Positions 1-12,918 of a stretch of DNA of 64,000 nt are shown piece after piece. The notes beneath the pieces are model-generated. The model made no database searches and was not told the DNA's origin. It worked only from the letters and a program-made list of their open reading frames with translations. The DNA is from Aquimonas voraii (GTDB lineage: Bacteria; Pseudomonadota; Gammaproteobacteria; Xanthomonadales; Xanthomonadaceae): assembly GCF_900101825.1 (NCBI RefSeq), contig NZ_FNAG01000010.1, positions 62,001 through 126,000 of the forward strand. Direction: 5' to 3'. The first letter of the stretch is position 1, and every line of letters begins with the position of its first letter. Position numbers and translations under genes: made by a program.

Positions 1-657
1 GGTGCGGCTGAGCTGGGCGCCACAGCCCAATGCGTCGGCGAGTTCGAGATCCGCTGGGCTGCGCGCGTTCAGCAACAGTTCGAGGCCCAGCGCCTGCGCG
101 CGCTCGGCGGCATGGCGCGCCAGCGCCGCTCGCGCCGCACTGCCAAGCGCCGGTACGCGCAGCTGCAGGCGTCTGGCGCCGGCCGCCTCGGCGGCGCCGA
201 GCCAGGCCCCCAGCACCGCCGGCTGAGCGACGCTCTCCGGGCTGATCCAGTACTGCGCGGGCTGCCGCAGGCAGGCCAGGATCGGACGATCCGCCGCCGG
301 CAGCGTGTGCGGATCGATGGCCTCGGGGGCAAGCCAGCGCAGGGCCTGCCCCTCTAGACCGCGCGGCTCGCCGCGCCAGTCGTCCACCGAGATCGCCGCG
401 AGCCACAGCAGGCGCTGCGGCTGGCGCTGCGGCACCCGGATCAGCGGCCGACCGGAGGCGATATCGACACCCAGCTCTTCCAGCAGCTCGCGCTTGAGGG
501 CCGCAAACGCCGACTCGCCCGCTTCGAGCTTGCCGCCGGGAAACTCCCACAGGCCTGCGTCCTCGCGGCCCGCGGGCCGCTGCGCCAGCAGCACCCGCCC
601 GGCCGCATCGAACAGCAGGCCGGCAGCGACGCCCAGCGTGGGCAGGATCTCGGTCAT
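1..657 (-). CDS. Nudix hydrolase fused to a thiamine-phosphate-synthase-like domain (3' end cut by window)
   Basis: I translated the lower strand from the ATG at 657; the frame stays open to base 1, so 219 residues are visible and the C-terminus lies outside. Residues 42–64 form a perfect Nudix box (G-x5-E-x7-RELLEELGV), after the usual hydrophobic MutT start and a GRVLLAQRP strand. From about residue 120 the chain continues past a normal MutT (about 130 residues) into a segment resembling a ThiE-type TIM barrel (LQLRVPAL, ELLLNARSPADLELADALG). Nudix–ThiE-like fusions are known next to secA in pseudomonads and xanthomonads. Sanitation of 8-oxo-dGTP is the likely role of the first domain; the role of the second domain is unproven. 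The gene reads in the same direction as secA. Confidence 0.85.
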   Translation of the reverse strand, partial: MTEILPTLGVAAGLLFDAAGRVLLAQRPAGREDAGLWEFPGGKLEAGESAFAALKRELLEELGVDIASGRPLIRVPQRQPQRLLWLAAISVDDWRGEPRGLEGQALRWLAPEAIDPHTLPAADRPILACLRQPAQYWISPESVAQPAVLGAWLGAAEAAGARRLQLRVPALGSAARAALARHAAERAQALGLELLLNARSPADLELADALGCGAQLSRT

Positions 658-692
658 ATCGGACGCGCGATGGATCAGTGGAGTCCACACAG

Positions 693-720
693 CAACGGGG
701 CCGCTTGCGCGGCCCCGTTG
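693..720 (-). terminator. Hairpin downstream of secA
   Basis: A perfect 12-bp inverted repeat (693–704 with 709–720, loop TTGC) sits 8 bp after the secA stop and before the Nudix gene. No clear T-run follows on the minus strand, so it may be a weak terminator or an mRNA 3' stabiliser. Confidence 0.6.
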
Positions 721-727
721 TGTGAGC

Positions 728-3451
<2,724 letters not shown>

Positions 3452-3516
3452 GGGCAGTTCCGGGTCGCGGCCGGCGGCCGCCTTGAAGGTGGAAGGAGGG
3501 GCTGCAACGCCGCCAA

Positions 3517-3543
3517 CGAAAAAGGCCGCCTCGCAGCGGCCTT
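3517..3543 (-). terminator. Rho-independent terminator after the M23 peptidase gene
   Basis: On the minus strand AAGGCCGC pairs with GCGGCCTT (3522–3529 with 3536–3543) and is followed at once by five Ts. It lies about 95 bp past the peptidase stop and separates that gene from secA. Confidence 0.8.
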
Positions 3544-3638
3544 GTCGGGCGCTCGGGCGCCGCAGCGCCCGGCATTCTAACCTGTGGGTGAATTCGCGCG
3601 AATCAAGCCCGGATCGAATACACGTGCAGACGCACCGC

Positions 3639-4577
3639 TCAACCGCGCGCGGGCGCCTGTCGCGCCTGCCGCAGGAAGGGATGCGGGTTCACGGTGCGGC
3701 CGTTCTGAATCACTTCGATATGCACGTGCGAACCGGTCGAGCGTCCGGTCGAACCCATCTTGGCGATCAGATCGCCGGCGCGGACACGATCCCCCTCGCT
3801 CACCAGGTTCTCCTGGTTGTGGGCGTAGCGGGTCACGTAGCCGTTGCCGTGGTCGATGTCGATCATGTTGCCGTAGCCGGGATGGCGGCCGGAAAACACC
3901 ACCACGCCATCAGCCACGGAGAGAATGTCGCTACCGCGAGGGCCATTGAAGTCCACGCCTGCATGGAAATGACTGCGACCAGTAAAGGGATCGATGCGGG
4001 TGCCGTAGTTGGAGGAGGCATAACCCGAGCGCACCGGGCTGCCGGTCGGCAGCATGGCCTGCTCCAGCTCGCGATCAAGCAGCAGGCTTTCCAGCACGTC
4101 GAGCTGTTCGCCTTGCTGGGCCAACTGCTGGGCAAGGCGATCCAGCGAGTCGACCAGTTCCTGCTTGCTGCGGTTGGCGACCGCGCCCATGTCTTCGGGG
4201 CCACCCAGCGCCGGCGGTTCGGAGAAGTCGAACTCGCCGTCCTCGAGCTGGCCGATCTGGGTCAGACGCTCGCCCAGCGCGTTGAGGCGATTGGCCTGCG
4301 CTTGAAGCTGACCGAGGCGCGCCGCCATCGCGTTCAGCTCTTCTTCGGCCTGGGTGCGCGCAGCCGCAATCGCATCGCGCTGCCCGGTCAGTTCTTCGTT
4401 GAGGGCTTCGAGCTGGGTCAGCGCGAGGGTTTCGCTCGAGCGCAGGGCCCAGCCCAAGCCAAATCCGCTGCCCACCAGCAGGGCGAGCGCGGCCAGGCCG
4501 CCGCCGATCAGGCGCACGTCGAGCAGGTTCAGCTTGCGCGGCGCCTTCAGGAAACTCGCTACGATGATGACGTTCAT
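3639..4577 (-). CDS. M23 (LytM-type) peptidase, membrane-anchored
   Basis: The 312-residue product starts [13 protein letters not shown]; this start is chosen because it opens directly on the membrane anchor and leaves 24 bp to the divergent dciA. One TM helix ([21 protein letters not shown]) is followed by a predicted periplasmic coiled coil (about 60–150) and a C-terminal LytM domain. Zinc ligands are visible as H-x3-D in SHFHAGVDF and HVH in GSHVHIEV, so it should be an active endopeptidase acting on peptidoglycan cross-links. The same gene lies between secA and dciA in Pseudomonas (PA4404 position). The trigger partner is unknown. Confidence 0.9.
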   Translation of the reverse strand: MNVIIVASFLKAPRKLNLLDVRLIGGGLAALALLVGSGFGLGWALRSSETLALTQLEALNEELTGQRDAIAAARTQAEEELNAMAARLGQLQAQANRLNALGERLTQIGQLEDGEFDFSEPPALGGPEDMGAVANRSKQELVDSLDRLAQQLAQQGEQLDVLESLLLDRELEQAMLPTGSPVRSGYASSNYGTRIDPFTGRSHFHAGVDFNGPRGSDILSVADGVVVFSGRHPGYGNMIDIDHGNGYVTRYAHNQENLVSEGDRVRAGDLIAKMGSTGRSTGSHVHIEVIQNGRTVNPHPFLRQARQAPARG

Positions 4578-4601
4578 GGCACTCCGGTCGTTCGTTCGCC
4601 C

Positions 4602-5051
4602 ATGCAGACCTTTTCCAAGAGCACCTTCCAACCGCTGTTGGCGGCGAAGGAAGGCTCGCCTCTCGTCAGCCTGATCGACCGCGCCCGTGCCCTGGCCGCG
4701 CTCGACAAGCGTCTGCGTCAGTCCCTGCCCGAGCCGCTCGCCAGCCAGTGTCGTCTGGCCAACGTGCGCGAAGGCAGGCTTGTCTTTCTGGCGAGCTCGC
4801 CGCTGTGGCGCACCAGGCTTCGACTGGAAGCGAGCAACCTCTTGGCTGCAGCCAGCGAAGCCGGCGTACCGGCCTTCGAACTCACCGTGAAAGTGGCGCC
4901 GATGCTGACCGTTCCCCCGGAGCAGGCATCGCACTCACCCGTCACGCCGGCAGCGGCAGCGGCGCTGCGGGAAGCGGCCCTCCAGGCCACCGATCCCGAA
5001 CTCCGCCAGCAGCTGCTGGCTTTGGCCTCCCTGGCCGATTCCACTTCCTGA
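4602..5051 (+). CDS. dciA: DciA (DUF721), predicted replicative-helicase loader/operator
   Basis: The 149-residue plus-strand gene begins MQTFSKSTFQPLL. It has the DUF721 pattern: basic N-terminal half with LPEPLASQCRLANVREGRLVFLASSPLWRTRLR, a KH-like fold in studied family members. DciA is the ancestral bacterial partner that helps load DnaB in genomes lacking DnaC. It is the only plus-strand gene in the first 22 kb and is divergent from the M23 gene with a 24-bp gap, exactly as in Pseudomonas between the peptidase and lpxC. The last 50 residues (PEQASHSPVTPAAAAALREA onward) look like a flexible tail plus a short helix. Confidence 0.88.
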   Translation: MQTFSKSTFQPLLAAKEGSPLVSLIDRARALAALDKRLRQSLPEPLASQCRLANVREGRLVFLASSPLWRTRLRLEASNLLAAASEAGVPAFELTVKVAPMLTVPPEQASHSPVTPAAAAALREAALQATDPELRQQLLALASLADSTS

Positions 5052-5052
5052 A

Positions 5053-5066
5053 GGGGCGAACGCCCC
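5053..5066. terminator. Short GC hairpin between convergent dciA and lpxC
   Basis: GGGGC pairs with GCCCC around a GAAC loop right after the dciA stop and 40 bp beyond the lpxC stop. It is short and has no T-run, so it is only a candidate bidirectional terminator. Confidence 0.3.
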
Positions 5067-5107
5067 GAGGCCGCCAAACCGGGCAGCCAATCAAAAGGTT
5101 CCGATAG

Positions 5108-6025
5108 TCAGGCGATCGCCTGCGCCGGATGCGCGTAGGAGATCGGCGCCTTGGCCTCGTCCTCGAAGGTGACTTCTTCCCAGGCCGACGCGTCGGCCAG
5201 CATGGCGCGCAGCAGCTGGTTGTTCAGGCCGTGCCCCGACTTGTAGCCGTAGAAGGCGCCGATCAGGCTGTGGCCCAACAGGTAAAGATCGCCGATCGCG
5301 TCGAGGATCTTGTGCTTGACGAACTCGTCTTCGTAGCGCAAACCGTCCTCGTTGAGGATGCGGTAGTCGTCCAGGACGATCGCATTGTCCATCGAGCCAC
5401 CGAGCACAAGGTTGCGCTCGCGCAGCATCTCGATGTCCTTCATGAATCCGAACGTGCGCGCGCGGCTCACTTCCTTGACGAAGCTGGTGGTCGAGAAGTC
5501 GATCTCGGCGCTGGACGTGTTCTTGGAGAACACCGGATGCTTGAAGTCGATGGTGAAGCCGACCTTGAAGCCCTCGAAGGGCTCGAAACGGGCCCACTTG
5601 TCGCCGTCCTTGACGGTGACGGTCTTCTTGATGCGGATGAACTTCTTGGGGGCGTTCTGCTCTTCGATGCCGGCGCTCTGCACCAGGAACACGAAGGGGC
5701 CGGCCGAGCCGTCCATGATCGGCACTTCCGGCGCCGACAGGTCGATGTAGCAGTTGTCGATGCCCAGGCCTGCGAGGGCCGACAGCAGATGCTCGACGGT
5801 GGAGACCTTGACGCCGTCCTTGTTCACCAGGGTACTGGCCATGCTGGTCTCGCCGACGCAGTGGGCGCAGGCCTTGATCTCGGCGGGCTCGACCAGATCG
5901 GTGCGACGGAACACGATGCCGGTGTTGACCGCGGCCGGACGCAGGGTCATGTAGACCTTCTCGCCCGAGTGGATGCCCACGCCGGTGGCGCGGATGGCAT
6001 TGCGGAGCGTGCGTTGACGGATCAT
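5108..6025 (-). CDS. lpxC: UDP-3-O-acyl-N-acetylglucosamine deacetylase LpxC
   Basis: The 305-residue product (start [21 protein letters not shown]) has the normal LpxC length and carries out the committed step of lipid A synthesis in the cytosol. The zinc motif is visible as H in [10 protein letters not shown] and as HKILDAIGD with its H and D ligands; the [10 protein letters not shown] and [21 protein letters not shown] segments are typical. It lies just downstream of ftsZ, as in most gammaproteobacteria. A 214-bp gap with a strong hairpin separates it from ftsZ, so it is probably transcribed mainly from its own promoter. Confidence 0.97.
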   Translation of the reverse strand: MIRQRTLRNAIRATGVGIHSGEKVYMTLRPAAVNTGIVFRRTDLVEPAEIKACAHCVGETSMASTLVNKDGVKVSTVEHLLSALAGLGIDNCYIDLSAPEVPIMDGSAGPFVFLVQSAGIEEQNAPKKFIRIKKTVTVKDGDKWARFEPFEGFKVGFTIDFKHPVFSKNTSSAEIDFSTTSFVKEVSRARTFGFMKDIEMLRERNLVLGGSMDNAIVLDDYRILNEDGLRYEDEFVKHKILDAIGDLYLLGHSLIGAFYGYKSGHGLNNQLLRAMLADASAWEEVTFEDEAKAPISYAHPAQAIA

Positions 6026-6161
6026 GCGTGGGCGGCGTCCCGAAGGAGTGCGTGACAAAACGGCGCCGAGGATCGCACGCGCTCCGCGGTCACGCAAGCG
6101 CAACAATCGGCGAAAACCCCACAATCTGTCGCCGAAAAACAACAGAACCAAGCTAAACCGT

Positions 6162-6193
6162 GACCGCGTTCCGGGAACGGTCGGAACGCGGTC
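6162..6193 (-). terminator. Terminator downstream of ftsZ
   Basis: A perfect 11-bp inverted repeat (6162–6172 with 6183–6193, 10-nt loop) lies 47 bp past the ftsZ stop. On the minus strand it is followed by T-rich sequence (GGTTTAGCTTGGTTCTG then TTGTTTTT). It marks the likely end of the dcw transcript and isolates lpxC. Confidence 0.6.
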
Positions 6194-6239
6194 GGCGGCG
6201 ATTCAGCCCCACGGGTGGGGCGGAATCCGTTCGACTCGA

Positions 6240-7421
6240 TCAGTCGGCTTGGCGGCGCAGGAAGGCCGGGATGTCGAGGTAGTCCATCGGCAGGTCAGCG
6301 GTGGCGACGCGGCCTTCGCTGCGCGCGGCAGCGCGCGGCGCGGGGGCGGCGACTGGATCGATGGCCATGCCGGTGGTGGCATCGCGCAGTCCGGCGACGG
6401 GGCGCAGCCGCGGCGTCTCCACCTTCTCGATGCGCTCGTTGCGCGGCGCCGGGCGAGCGGCCACGCCGCGATTCAGGCCGGTGGCGACCACGGTGACGCG
6501 GACTTCGTCCTGCATCTCATGATCGAGCACGGTGCCGATCACCACGGTGGCGTCCTCGGAAGCGAACTCCTCGATGGTGCGGCCGACCTCGTCGAACTCG
6601 CGCATGGTGAAGTCGGGGCCGGCGGTGATGTTGACCAGGATGCCGCAGGCGCCGGACAGGTTGATGTCGTCCAGCAGCGGATTGCTGATCGCCTTCTCGG
6701 CGGCCTCCATGGCGCGCTCTTCGCCGCGGGCGCAGCCCGAGCCCATCATCGCCATGCCCATCTCGCTCATGACCGTGCGCACATCGGCGAAGTCGACGTT
6801 GATCAGGCCGGGACGGACGATGAGGTCGGCGATGCCCTGCACCGCGCCCTGCAGCACGTCGTTGGCCGCGCGGAAGGCATGCACCATGGTGGCGTCGCGG
6901 CCAAGCACGGTGATCAGCTTCTCGTTGGGGATCGTGATCAGCGAGTCGCAGTGGCTGGACAGCTCTTCGATGCCCTTCAGGGCCACCTGCATGCGGCGGC
7001 GGCCCTCGAACGGAAAGGGCTTGGTGACCACGGCCACGGTCAGGATGCCCATCTCCTTGGCGAGCTGGGCGATCACCGGCGCCGCGCCGGTGCCGGTGCC
7101 GCCGCCCATGCCGGCGGTGATGAACACCATGTCGGCGCCCGAGATCGCCTCGACGATGCGCTCGCGATCCTCCAGCGCGGCCTGGCGGCCGACCTCGGGA
7201 TTGGCCCCCGCGCCGAGCCCCTTGGTGACGCCCGAGCCCAGCTGCAGGATGTGCTTGGCGCCGGTGCCCCGGATCGCCTGCGCGTCGGTGTTGGCGCAGA
7301 TGAATTCAACGCCGTCCAGGCTTGAATTCACCATGTGCGCGACCGCGTTGCCGCCGCCGCCGCCCACTCCGACCACCTTGATGACCGCATTCGGCGCGGC
7401 CCGCTCCACCAGTTCAAACAT
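6240..7421 (-). CDS. ftsZ: Cell division GTPase FtsZ
   Basis: The 393-residue product opens [16 protein letters not shown], chosen because GGAAGGAGAG lies just upstream and an 80-bp gap to ftsA follows. Tubulin signature GGGTGTG is in [13 protein letters not shown], the T7 loop lies in the [11 protein letters not shown] region, and the C-terminal peptide [15 protein letters not shown] is the conserved tail that binds FtsA and ZipA. A variable linker of about 50 residues precedes it. FtsZ polymerises at mid-cell to organise the divisome. It is the last gene of the dcw run before the terminator at 6162–6193. Confidence 0.98.
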   Translation of the reverse strand: MFELVERAAPNAVIKVVGVGGGGGNAVAHMVNSSLDGVEFICANTDAQAIRGTGAKHILQLGSGVTKGLGAGANPEVGRQAALEDRERIVEAISGADMVFITAGMGGGTGTGAAPVIAQLAKEMGILTVAVVTKPFPFEGRRRMQVALKGIEELSSHCDSLITIPNEKLITVLGRDATMVHAFRAANDVLQGAVQGIADLIVRPGLINVDFADVRTVMSEMGMAMMGSGCARGEERAMEAAEKAISNPLLDDINLSGACGILVNITAGPDFTMREFDEVGRTIEEFASEDATVVIGTVLDHEMQDEVRVTVVATGLNRGVAARPAPRNERIEKVETPRLRPVAGLRDATTGMAIDPVAAPAPRAAARSEGRVATADLPMDYLDIPAFLRRQAD

Positions 7422-7501
7422 CGTGCTCTCCTTCCGTTCCTTGTGACGCAGCTGCTTGATGACCCCTGATTGATTCCACCGGCGCAGAGGCGCCGACGGC
7501 T

Positions 7502-8737
7502 CTAGAACTCGCCTCTGAACCAGTTGCGCAGGCGCCCGAAGGCGCTGCCGACCTTGCCCGGCACCACCGGCGCGCGGCGCGGGCGCTCCTGCTGGCTTCC
7601 CCACAGCAGCAATCCGACGCCCGTGGCGTGCACGGGATTGCCGACCACTTCGCCCAAGCCCCCCACGTATTGCGGAATGCCGATGCGCACCGGCATGTGC
7701 AGCATCTCCTCGGCCAGCTCGGCCACGCCCTCCATGCGCGAGGCCCCGCCGGTCAGCACCAGACCCGCGCGCACCAGCTCCTCGAAGCCGGAGCGACGCA
7801 GTTCGGCCTGCACCATCTCGAAGATTTCCTCGTAGCGGTTCTGCACCGCCTCGGCCAGGGCCTGCCGGGCCAGTCGCCGCGGCGGCCGGTCGCCCACGCT
7901 GGGCACCTGGATGCTCTCTTCCGCGGTCGCCAGCTGGGCCAGGGCGCAGGCATAGCGGACCTTGATCTCTTCGGCATGCGGCGTTGGCGTACGCAGCAGG
8001 TGGGCGATGTCGCTGGTGACCTGGTCGCCGGCGATCGGCAGCGAGGCGGTGTGGCGGATCGCGCCCTGGGCGAACACGGCGATGTCGGTGGTGCCGGCAC
8101 CGATGTCGACCAGAGCAACGCCGAGCTCCTTTTCGTCGGAGGTCAGCACCGCCTGCGAGCTCGCGAGCCCGGCGAGGATGAGATCGTCGACCTGCAGGCC
8201 GCAGCGCTGCACGCACTTCATGATGTTCTGCGCCGCCGACTGCGCGCCGACCACCAGGTGCGCGCGCACTTCGAGGCGCACGCCCGACATGCCGACCGGA
8301 TGGCGGATGCCCTCCTGCGAGTTGTCGACGATGTACTCCTGCGGGATCGCATGCAGGATCTTCTGGTCGGACGGGATCGCCACCGCCTTGGCGGCTTCGA
8401 GCACGCGCTCCATGTCGCCGTAGCTGACCTCGCCCTCGCGGATCGGCACGATGCCCGGCGAGTTCTTGCACTGGGTGTGGCTGCCCGAGATCGAGGCGTA
8501 GACCGAGCGGATCTCGCAGCCGGCCATGACCTCGGCCTCCTCGATCGCGCGCTGGATCGAGTGCACGGTCGACTCGATGTCGACCACCACGCCGCGGCGC
8601 AGGCCGGTCGAGCTGTGGCTGCCGATACCGATGACCTCCAGCGGCTCGTCGGGCGTGTACTCGCCGACCAGGGCCACCACTTTGGAGGTGCCGATGTCGA
8701 GGCCGACGATCAGGGATTTGTCGCCTTTGCGGTTCAT
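7502..8737 (-). CDS. ftsA: Cell division protein FtsA
   Basis: The 411-residue product starts [20 protein letters not shown]; this start is preferred because its ATG overlaps the ftsQ stop in an ATGA arrangement. The actin-like fold is seen in [15 protein letters not shown] (phosphate 1), [14 protein letters not shown] (phosphate 2) and [11 protein letters not shown] (adenosine motif). The C-terminal amphipathic helix [12 protein letters not shown] tethers FtsZ filaments to the inner membrane. An 80-bp spacer to ftsZ leaves room for a secondary ftsZ promoter. Confidence 0.97.
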   Translation of the reverse strand: MNRKGDKSLIVGLDIGTSKVVALVGEYTPDEPLEVIGIGSHSSTGLRRGVVVDIESTVHSIQRAIEEAEVMAGCEIRSVYASISGSHTQCKNSPGIVPIREGEVSYGDMERVLEAAKAVAIPSDQKILHAIPQEYIVDNSQEGIRHPVGMSGVRLEVRAHLVVGAQSAAQNIMKCVQRCGLQVDDLILAGLASSQAVLTSDEKELGVALVDIGAGTTDIAVFAQGAIRHTASLPIAGDQVTSDIAHLLRTPTPHAEEIKVRYACALAQLATAEESIQVPSVGDRPPRRLARQALAEAVQNRYEEIFEMVQAELRRSGFEELVRAGLVLTGGASRMEGVAELAEEMLHMPVRIGIPQYVGGLGEVVGNPVHATGVGLLLWGSQQERPRRAPVVPGKVGSAFGRLRNWFRGEF

Positions 8738-9477
8738 GTGTTCTGTCTCGGTGCAGCGGGGGTGCCGGCCTCGACGGCCGGGGGCTCGGCCCACAGCAGG
8801 GCGAAGCCGTTGGCATAGCGCAGGTCGGCACGAAGCAGGGGGCGCGCGGCTGAGCGCGCGAGTTCCGGCAGCGCGGCGACAAAGCGCTGCAATCGGGGCA
8901 GCGGTTCGTTGCGACCCAACACGACCTCGGTGCCGCTGGTGAGGCCCAAGATCCAGCTGCCGCGCGGGCTCAGCTGCATGCGCTGGGGCGGATCGCCGAC
9001 CAGGGTCAGCAGCGGCTGCACCGCGGCGTGCATCTCCATCATCCGGGCGACCTCGCGATCTTCCGCCTCGAAGCGCGGCAGGCCCTGAAGGGTTTCGAGA
9101 TAGGGCACCTCGAAGAGCCGGCCCCGATCGGACAGCAGGCGCGACTCGCCCCAGCGCGCCAGCGGGCGATGCTCGACCAGCACGATCTCCAGTGTGTCGG
9201 GCCACAGCTTGCGCACCGCCACCTGCTCGACCCAAGGCAAGGCGGCCAGCGCCGCGCGCACCGCCTCGACATCGACCGCGAAGAAACCGCGGTCGAGATG
9301 CGGCCGCACGGCTGCCTGCACCTGCTCGGCACTGACCCGCTGGAACTCGGCCGACACCCGCAGCTGCTCCAGCCGCCAGCGGTCGGACGCGAACCAACCG
9401 TTCAGCACCGCCACCACCGGCAGGGTGATGACGGTGAGCGCGAACAGCCAGGCGAGCAGGCGGACCAGGGCGTTCAT
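8734..9477 (-). CDS. ftsQ: Cell division protein FtsQ
   Basis: With the start at [16 protein letters not shown] the product has 247 residues; it overlaps the ddl stop by ATGA and the ftsA start in the same way. An upstream in-frame start would add 15 residues ([15 protein letters not shown]) but breaks this coupling pattern. One N-terminal TM helix is followed by a POTRA domain ([15 protein letters not shown] through [21 protein letters not shown]) and the FtsQ beta domain. FtsQ links cytosolic divisome proteins to FtsL, FtsB and FtsI in the periplasm. Confidence 0.94.
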   Translation of the reverse strand: MNALVRLLAWLFALTVITLPVVAVLNGWFASDRWRLEQLRVSAEFQRVSAEQVQAAVRPHLDRGFFAVDVEAVRAALAALPWVEQVAVRKLWPDTLEIVLVEHRPLARWGESRLLSDRGRLFEVPYLETLQGLPRFEAEDREVARMMEMHAAVQPLLTLVGDPPQRMQLSPRGSWILGLTSGTEVVLGRNEPLPRLQRFVAALPELARSAARPLLRADLRYANGFALLWAEPPAVEAGTPAAPRQNT

Positions 9478-10421
9478 GCGCGCGCGTGGCCCCCGAGGGT
9501 CTGGGCGAGGATGGCGAGGCACAGGTCCTCGAAGCCGAGTCCGGTCTGCCGCGCTGCCTTCGGCACCAGCGAGTGGCTGGTCATGCCCGGCGCGGTGTTG
9601 ACCTCCAGCAGCCAGTTGCGACCCTCGCGGTCGCGCATGACGTCGACACGCCCCCAGCCGCGGCAGCCCAGCGCCTGGAAGGCCGCCAACGCCAGTGCGC
9701 CGAGCTCCGCTTCCGCGTCGCCCTGCAGCCCCGGACAGAGATACTGGGTCTCGTCGGAGACGTACTTGGCCTCGTAGTCGTACCAGGCGCCCTTGGGCAC
9801 GATCTGGATGCTCGGCAGGGCGCGACCGTCGAGAATGCCGACGGTGAATTCGCCGCCCTCGATCAACTGCTCCATCAGCAGTTCGCCGGGATAGCGCGCG
9901 GCCAGCTCGATCGCGGTGTCGAGATCGGCCTCGCTGAACACGCGGCTGACACCGACGCTGGAGCCCTCGCAGGCCGGCTTGACGATCACCGGCAGGCCGA
10001 GCGTGCGCGCCGCGGCCTGCACGTCCTCGCCCTTCTTGAGACGCACATAGCGCGGCGTCGGCAGGCCCAGCGCGATCCAGACCTGCTTGCTGCGGATCTT
10101 GTCCATCGACAGCGCCGAGCCCAGCACGTCCGAACCCGTGTAGGGCACGCCGTAGGCTTCGAGCAGGCCCTGCACGATGCCGTCCTCACCGCCGCCGTGG
10201 TGGCCGTGGAGGATGTTGAAGACGCGATCGACCGCGCCTTTCGCCAGCAACTCGCGCAAGGCGGGGATGCCGTCTACGGCGAAGGCATCGACGCCGCGCG
10301 CACGCAGCGCTTCCAGCACGTTGCGGCCGGAGTCGAGGCTGACTTCGCGCTCGCTGGAGCTGCCGCCGAGCAGCACCGCGACGCGGCCGAAGGTCTTGGG
10401 ATCAGGCGTGCTCAGGCTCAT
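9474..10421 (-). CDS. ddl: D-alanine–D-alanine ligase
   Basis: The 315-residue ATP-grasp enzyme joins two D-Ala for the peptidoglycan stem peptide. Visible motifs include [18 protein letters not shown] at the N-terminus, [34 protein letters not shown] in the ATP-binding region, and [20 protein letters not shown] at the C-terminal metal and substrate site. Length equals DdlB of dcw clusters. It overlaps murC upstream and ftsQ downstream by 4 bp each. Confidence 0.97.
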   Translation of the reverse strand: MSLSTPDPKTFGRVAVLLGGSSSEREVSLDSGRNVLEALRARGVDAFAVDGIPALRELLAKGAVDRVFNILHGHHGGGEDGIVQGLLEAYGVPYTGSDVLGSALSMDKIRSKQVWIALGLPTPRYVRLKKGEDVQAAARTLGLPVIVKPACEGSSVGVSRVFSEADLDTAIELAARYPGELLMEQLIEGGEFTVGILDGRALPSIQIVPKGAWYDYEAKYVSDETQYLCPGLQGDAEAELGALALAAFQALGCRGWGRVDVMRDREGRNWLLEVNTAPGMTSHSLVPKAARQTGLGFEDLCLAILAQTLGGHARA

Positions 10422-11860
10422 GCGGCCCCGTCCGTGTGGGCAGTGAAGTCGAGTCCGGTGGCGGCCAGGGCCTGGCTGCTGCGGCCAATGTCGCCGGCGC
10501 CGGAGAGGATCAGAAAGTCGCCGTCCTGCAGCAGGTCCGGCAGGGTCGCGGCGAGGTCGCGCGGATGCCCGACCAGCACCGGATCGATGCGGCCGCGGGC
10601 GCGGATGGCGCGAGCGAGGGCGCGCGCATCCGCGCCTGGAATCGGTGCCTCGCCGGCGGGATAGACCTCGGTCAGGACCAGCACATCGACCTCGCTCAGC
10701 ACCGCGGCGAAGTCGTCCAGCAGGTCGCGGGTGCGGCTGTAGCGGTGCGGCTGGAAGGCCAGCACCAGGCGCTTGTCGGGCCAGCCGCCGCGCGCGGCGG
10801 CGATGGTCGCGGCGAGCTCGCGCGGGTGGTGGCCGTAGTCGTCAACGAGTTCGGCGCTGCCCGCGCGCAGGTTGAGCGTGCCGAGGCGGTTGAAGCGCCG
10901 CCCCACGCCCTGGAAGGCGGCCAGCGCGCGCGCGATCGCCGCGCCGTCGACGCCCAGCTGCCAGCCCACGGCAGCCGCGGCCAGCGCGTTCTGCACGTTG
11001 TGGCGACCGGGCAGGTTGAGCAGCACGGGCAGCGGCGCCTCGCCGGGCAGGTGCAGGGTGAAATGCATCTGCGCGCCGCGCTGGCTGACCGCGGTAGCGC
11101 GCACGTCGGCATCCTCGGCGAAGCCGTAGGTCACCAGATGTCGCGGCATCTCGGCGGCGAGTGCGCGCACCTCCGGGTCGTCGATGCAGAGCACGCCCAA
11201 CCCGTAGAACGGCAGGCGGTGCAGGAATTCGGAGAAGGCGGCGCGCACGCGCGCGAAGTCGCCACCGTAGTTCTCGAGGTGGTCGGCATCGATATTGGTG
11301 ACCACCGCGATCAGCGGCGTCAGGCGCAGGAAGCTGCCGTCGCTTTCATCGGCCTCGGCGACCAACCAGTCGCCCTGCCCCAGCCCGGCATTGGCCCCGG
11401 CCGAGAGCAGTTTGCCGCCGATCACGAAAGTCGGGTCGAGCGCGCCTTCGGACAGCACGCTGGCGGTCAGGCTGGTGGTGGTCGTCTTGCCGTGGGTGCC
11501 GGCGATGGCGATGCCGCGGCGGAAGCGCATCAGCTCGGCCAGCATCTCGGCGCGCGGCACGATCGGAATGCGCTGGGCGCGGGCCTCGACCAGTTCCGGG
11601 TTGTCGGCGCGCACCGCGCTCGACACCACCACCACGTCGGCATCGCGCACGTTCTCGGCGCGGTGGCCGATGTCGACGCGCACGCCCTGTTCGCGCAGTC
11701 GCGCGGTCGCAGCCCCCTCGGCGAGGTCCGAGCCGGAGACGGTATAGCCCAGCGTGCACAGCACTTCAGCGATGCCGCTCATGCCGACACCGCCGACGCC
11801 GACGAAGTGGACACGACGGAAGGCGCTGGCGATGTCGCCGTGGTCTGACAGGCGCCTCAT
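10418..11860 (-). CDS. murC: UDP-N-acetylmuramate–L-alanine ligase MurC
   Basis: The 480-residue Mur ligase adds the first L-Ala. The N-terminal Rossmann loop [17 protein letters not shown] and the P-loop [13 protein letters not shown] are the MurC versions of these motifs; [11 protein letters not shown] and [13 protein letters not shown] are conserved in the C-terminal domain. The start MRRLSDHGD places the ATG over the murG stop. Length fits the family (about 480). Confidence 0.97.
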   Translation of the reverse strand: MRRLSDHGDIASAFRRVHFVGVGGVGMSGIAEVLCTLGYTVSGSDLAEGAATARLREQGVRVDIGHRAENVRDADVVVVSSAVRADNPELVEARAQRIPIVPRAEMLAELMRFRRGIAIAGTHGKTTTTSLTASVLSEGALDPTFVIGGKLLSAGANAGLGQGDWLVAEADESDGSFLRLTPLIAVVTNIDADHLENYGGDFARVRAAFSEFLHRLPFYGLGVLCIDDPEVRALAAEMPRHLVTYGFAEDADVRATAVSQRGAQMHFTLHLPGEAPLPVLLNLPGRHNVQNALAAAAVGWQLGVDGAAIARALAAFQGVGRRFNRLGTLNLRAGSAELVDDYGHHPRELAATIAAARGGWPDKRLVLAFQPHRYSRTRDLLDDFAAVLSEVDVLVLTEVYPAGEAPIPGADARALARAIRARGRIDPVLVGHPRDLAATLPDLLQDGDFLILSGAGDIGRSSQALAATGLDFTAHTDGAA

Positions 11861-12918
11861 GCGCGGGACTCCTCGATACAGATGGCGGCCACGCGCTCGG
11901 CGGCATCGACGCGCGCCAGATGGCGCGCGGCCTCGGCCATGCCGGCGGCGCGCGCGGGGTCGGCGGCGAGCGCGGCCAAGGATTCGCCCAGGCGCTGGGC
12001 GAAGGCCTCGCCCTCGGCGACCTTCAGCGCAGCGCCCGCTTCGACCAGCCAGTCGGCATTGCGGCTCTGGTGGTCATCGGCCGCGGTCGGAAGGGGAACC
12101 AGCACGGCCGGCAGGCCGACCGCGCAGAGTTCGGCGAGCGTCGAAGCGCCGGCTCGGCAGACCACGAGATCCGCCCAGCGGTAGGCCGCCGGCATGTCCT
12201 CGATGAAGGCGGTGGTCTCGGCGCGCAGCCCGGCCTCGCGGTAGCGCTGGGCGGTGGCTTCAAGCGCCGCCGTGCCGGTCTGGTGGCGGATCTCGCAGCA
12301 GACGCCGGAGAGGCGCAGTGCCTCGGGCAGGTGCAGGTTGAGCGCGCGCGCGCCCTGGCTGCCGCCCACCACCAGCAGGCGCAGCGGGCCCGGCGCGCGT
12401 TCGCGCAGCTTGGGCTCGGGCAGCGCGGCGATCGCAGCGCGCACCGGGTTGCCGACGACCTCCTCGTTCGCGAAGGTGCCTGGCATGCCGACCAGACGGC
12501 GGCAGGCGAAGCGCGCCAGCAATCGGTTGGTCAGTCCCGGTGCCCGGTTCGATTCGTGCAGCAGCAGCGGACGCCGCAACAGCCAGGCGGCCAACCCACC
12601 GGGGCCGGCGGCGAAGCCGCCGAAGCTCAGCACGCAGCGCGGCTTGAGGCGATGCAGCAGGCGCATCGCACCCAGCAAGGCCCGCAGCAGCATGAAGGGC
12701 GCGGTGAGCTGCCGCACCAAGCCGCCGCCGCGCAGACCGCGCACCGGCAAAGTGTGCAGGGCGATGCCGGCGGGCGGCACCAGCCGGGTTTCCATCGCGC
12801 CCTCGGCACCCAGCCATTCGACCGGCACCGACTGCGCTGCCAGCGCGCGCGCCACGGCGAGGCCGGGGAAGATGTGTCCGCCAGTGCCGCCGGCAAGGAT
12901 CAGCACGGGGCCGCTCAT
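11857..12918 (-). CDS. murG: Lipid II glycosyltransferase MurG
   Basis: The 353-residue product starts [20 protein letters not shown]; the open frame extends much further upstream, but this ATG overlaps the ftsW stop and puts the G-loop GGTGGH in its usual place. The second G-loop [10 protein letters not shown] and the UDP-GlcNAc site [21 protein letters not shown] are present. MurG transfers GlcNAc to lipid I at the inner face of the membrane. Confidence 0.96.
   Translation of the reverse strand: MSGPVLILAGGTGGHIFPGLAVARALAAQSVPVEWLGAEGAMETRLVPPAGIALHTLPVRGLRGGGLVRQLTAPFMLLRALLGAMRLLHRLKPRCVLSFGGFAAGPGGLAAWLLRRPLLLHESNRAPGLTNRLLARFACRRLVGMPGTFANEEVVGNPVRAAIAALPEPKLRERAPGPLRLLVVGGSQGARALNLHLPEALRLSGVCCEIRHQTGTAALEATAQRYREAGLRAETTAFIEDMPAAYRWADLVVCRAGASTLAELCAVGLPAVLVPLPTAADDHQSRNADWLVEAGAALKVAEGEAFAQRLGESLAALAADPARAAGMAEAARHLARVDAAERVAAICIEESRA

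Noticed and set aside
6240-8882. Apparent 880-residue frame joining ftsZ to upstream sequence
   Set aside because: Only the last 393 residues are FtsZ; the upstream part is an out-of-frame reading of ftsA.
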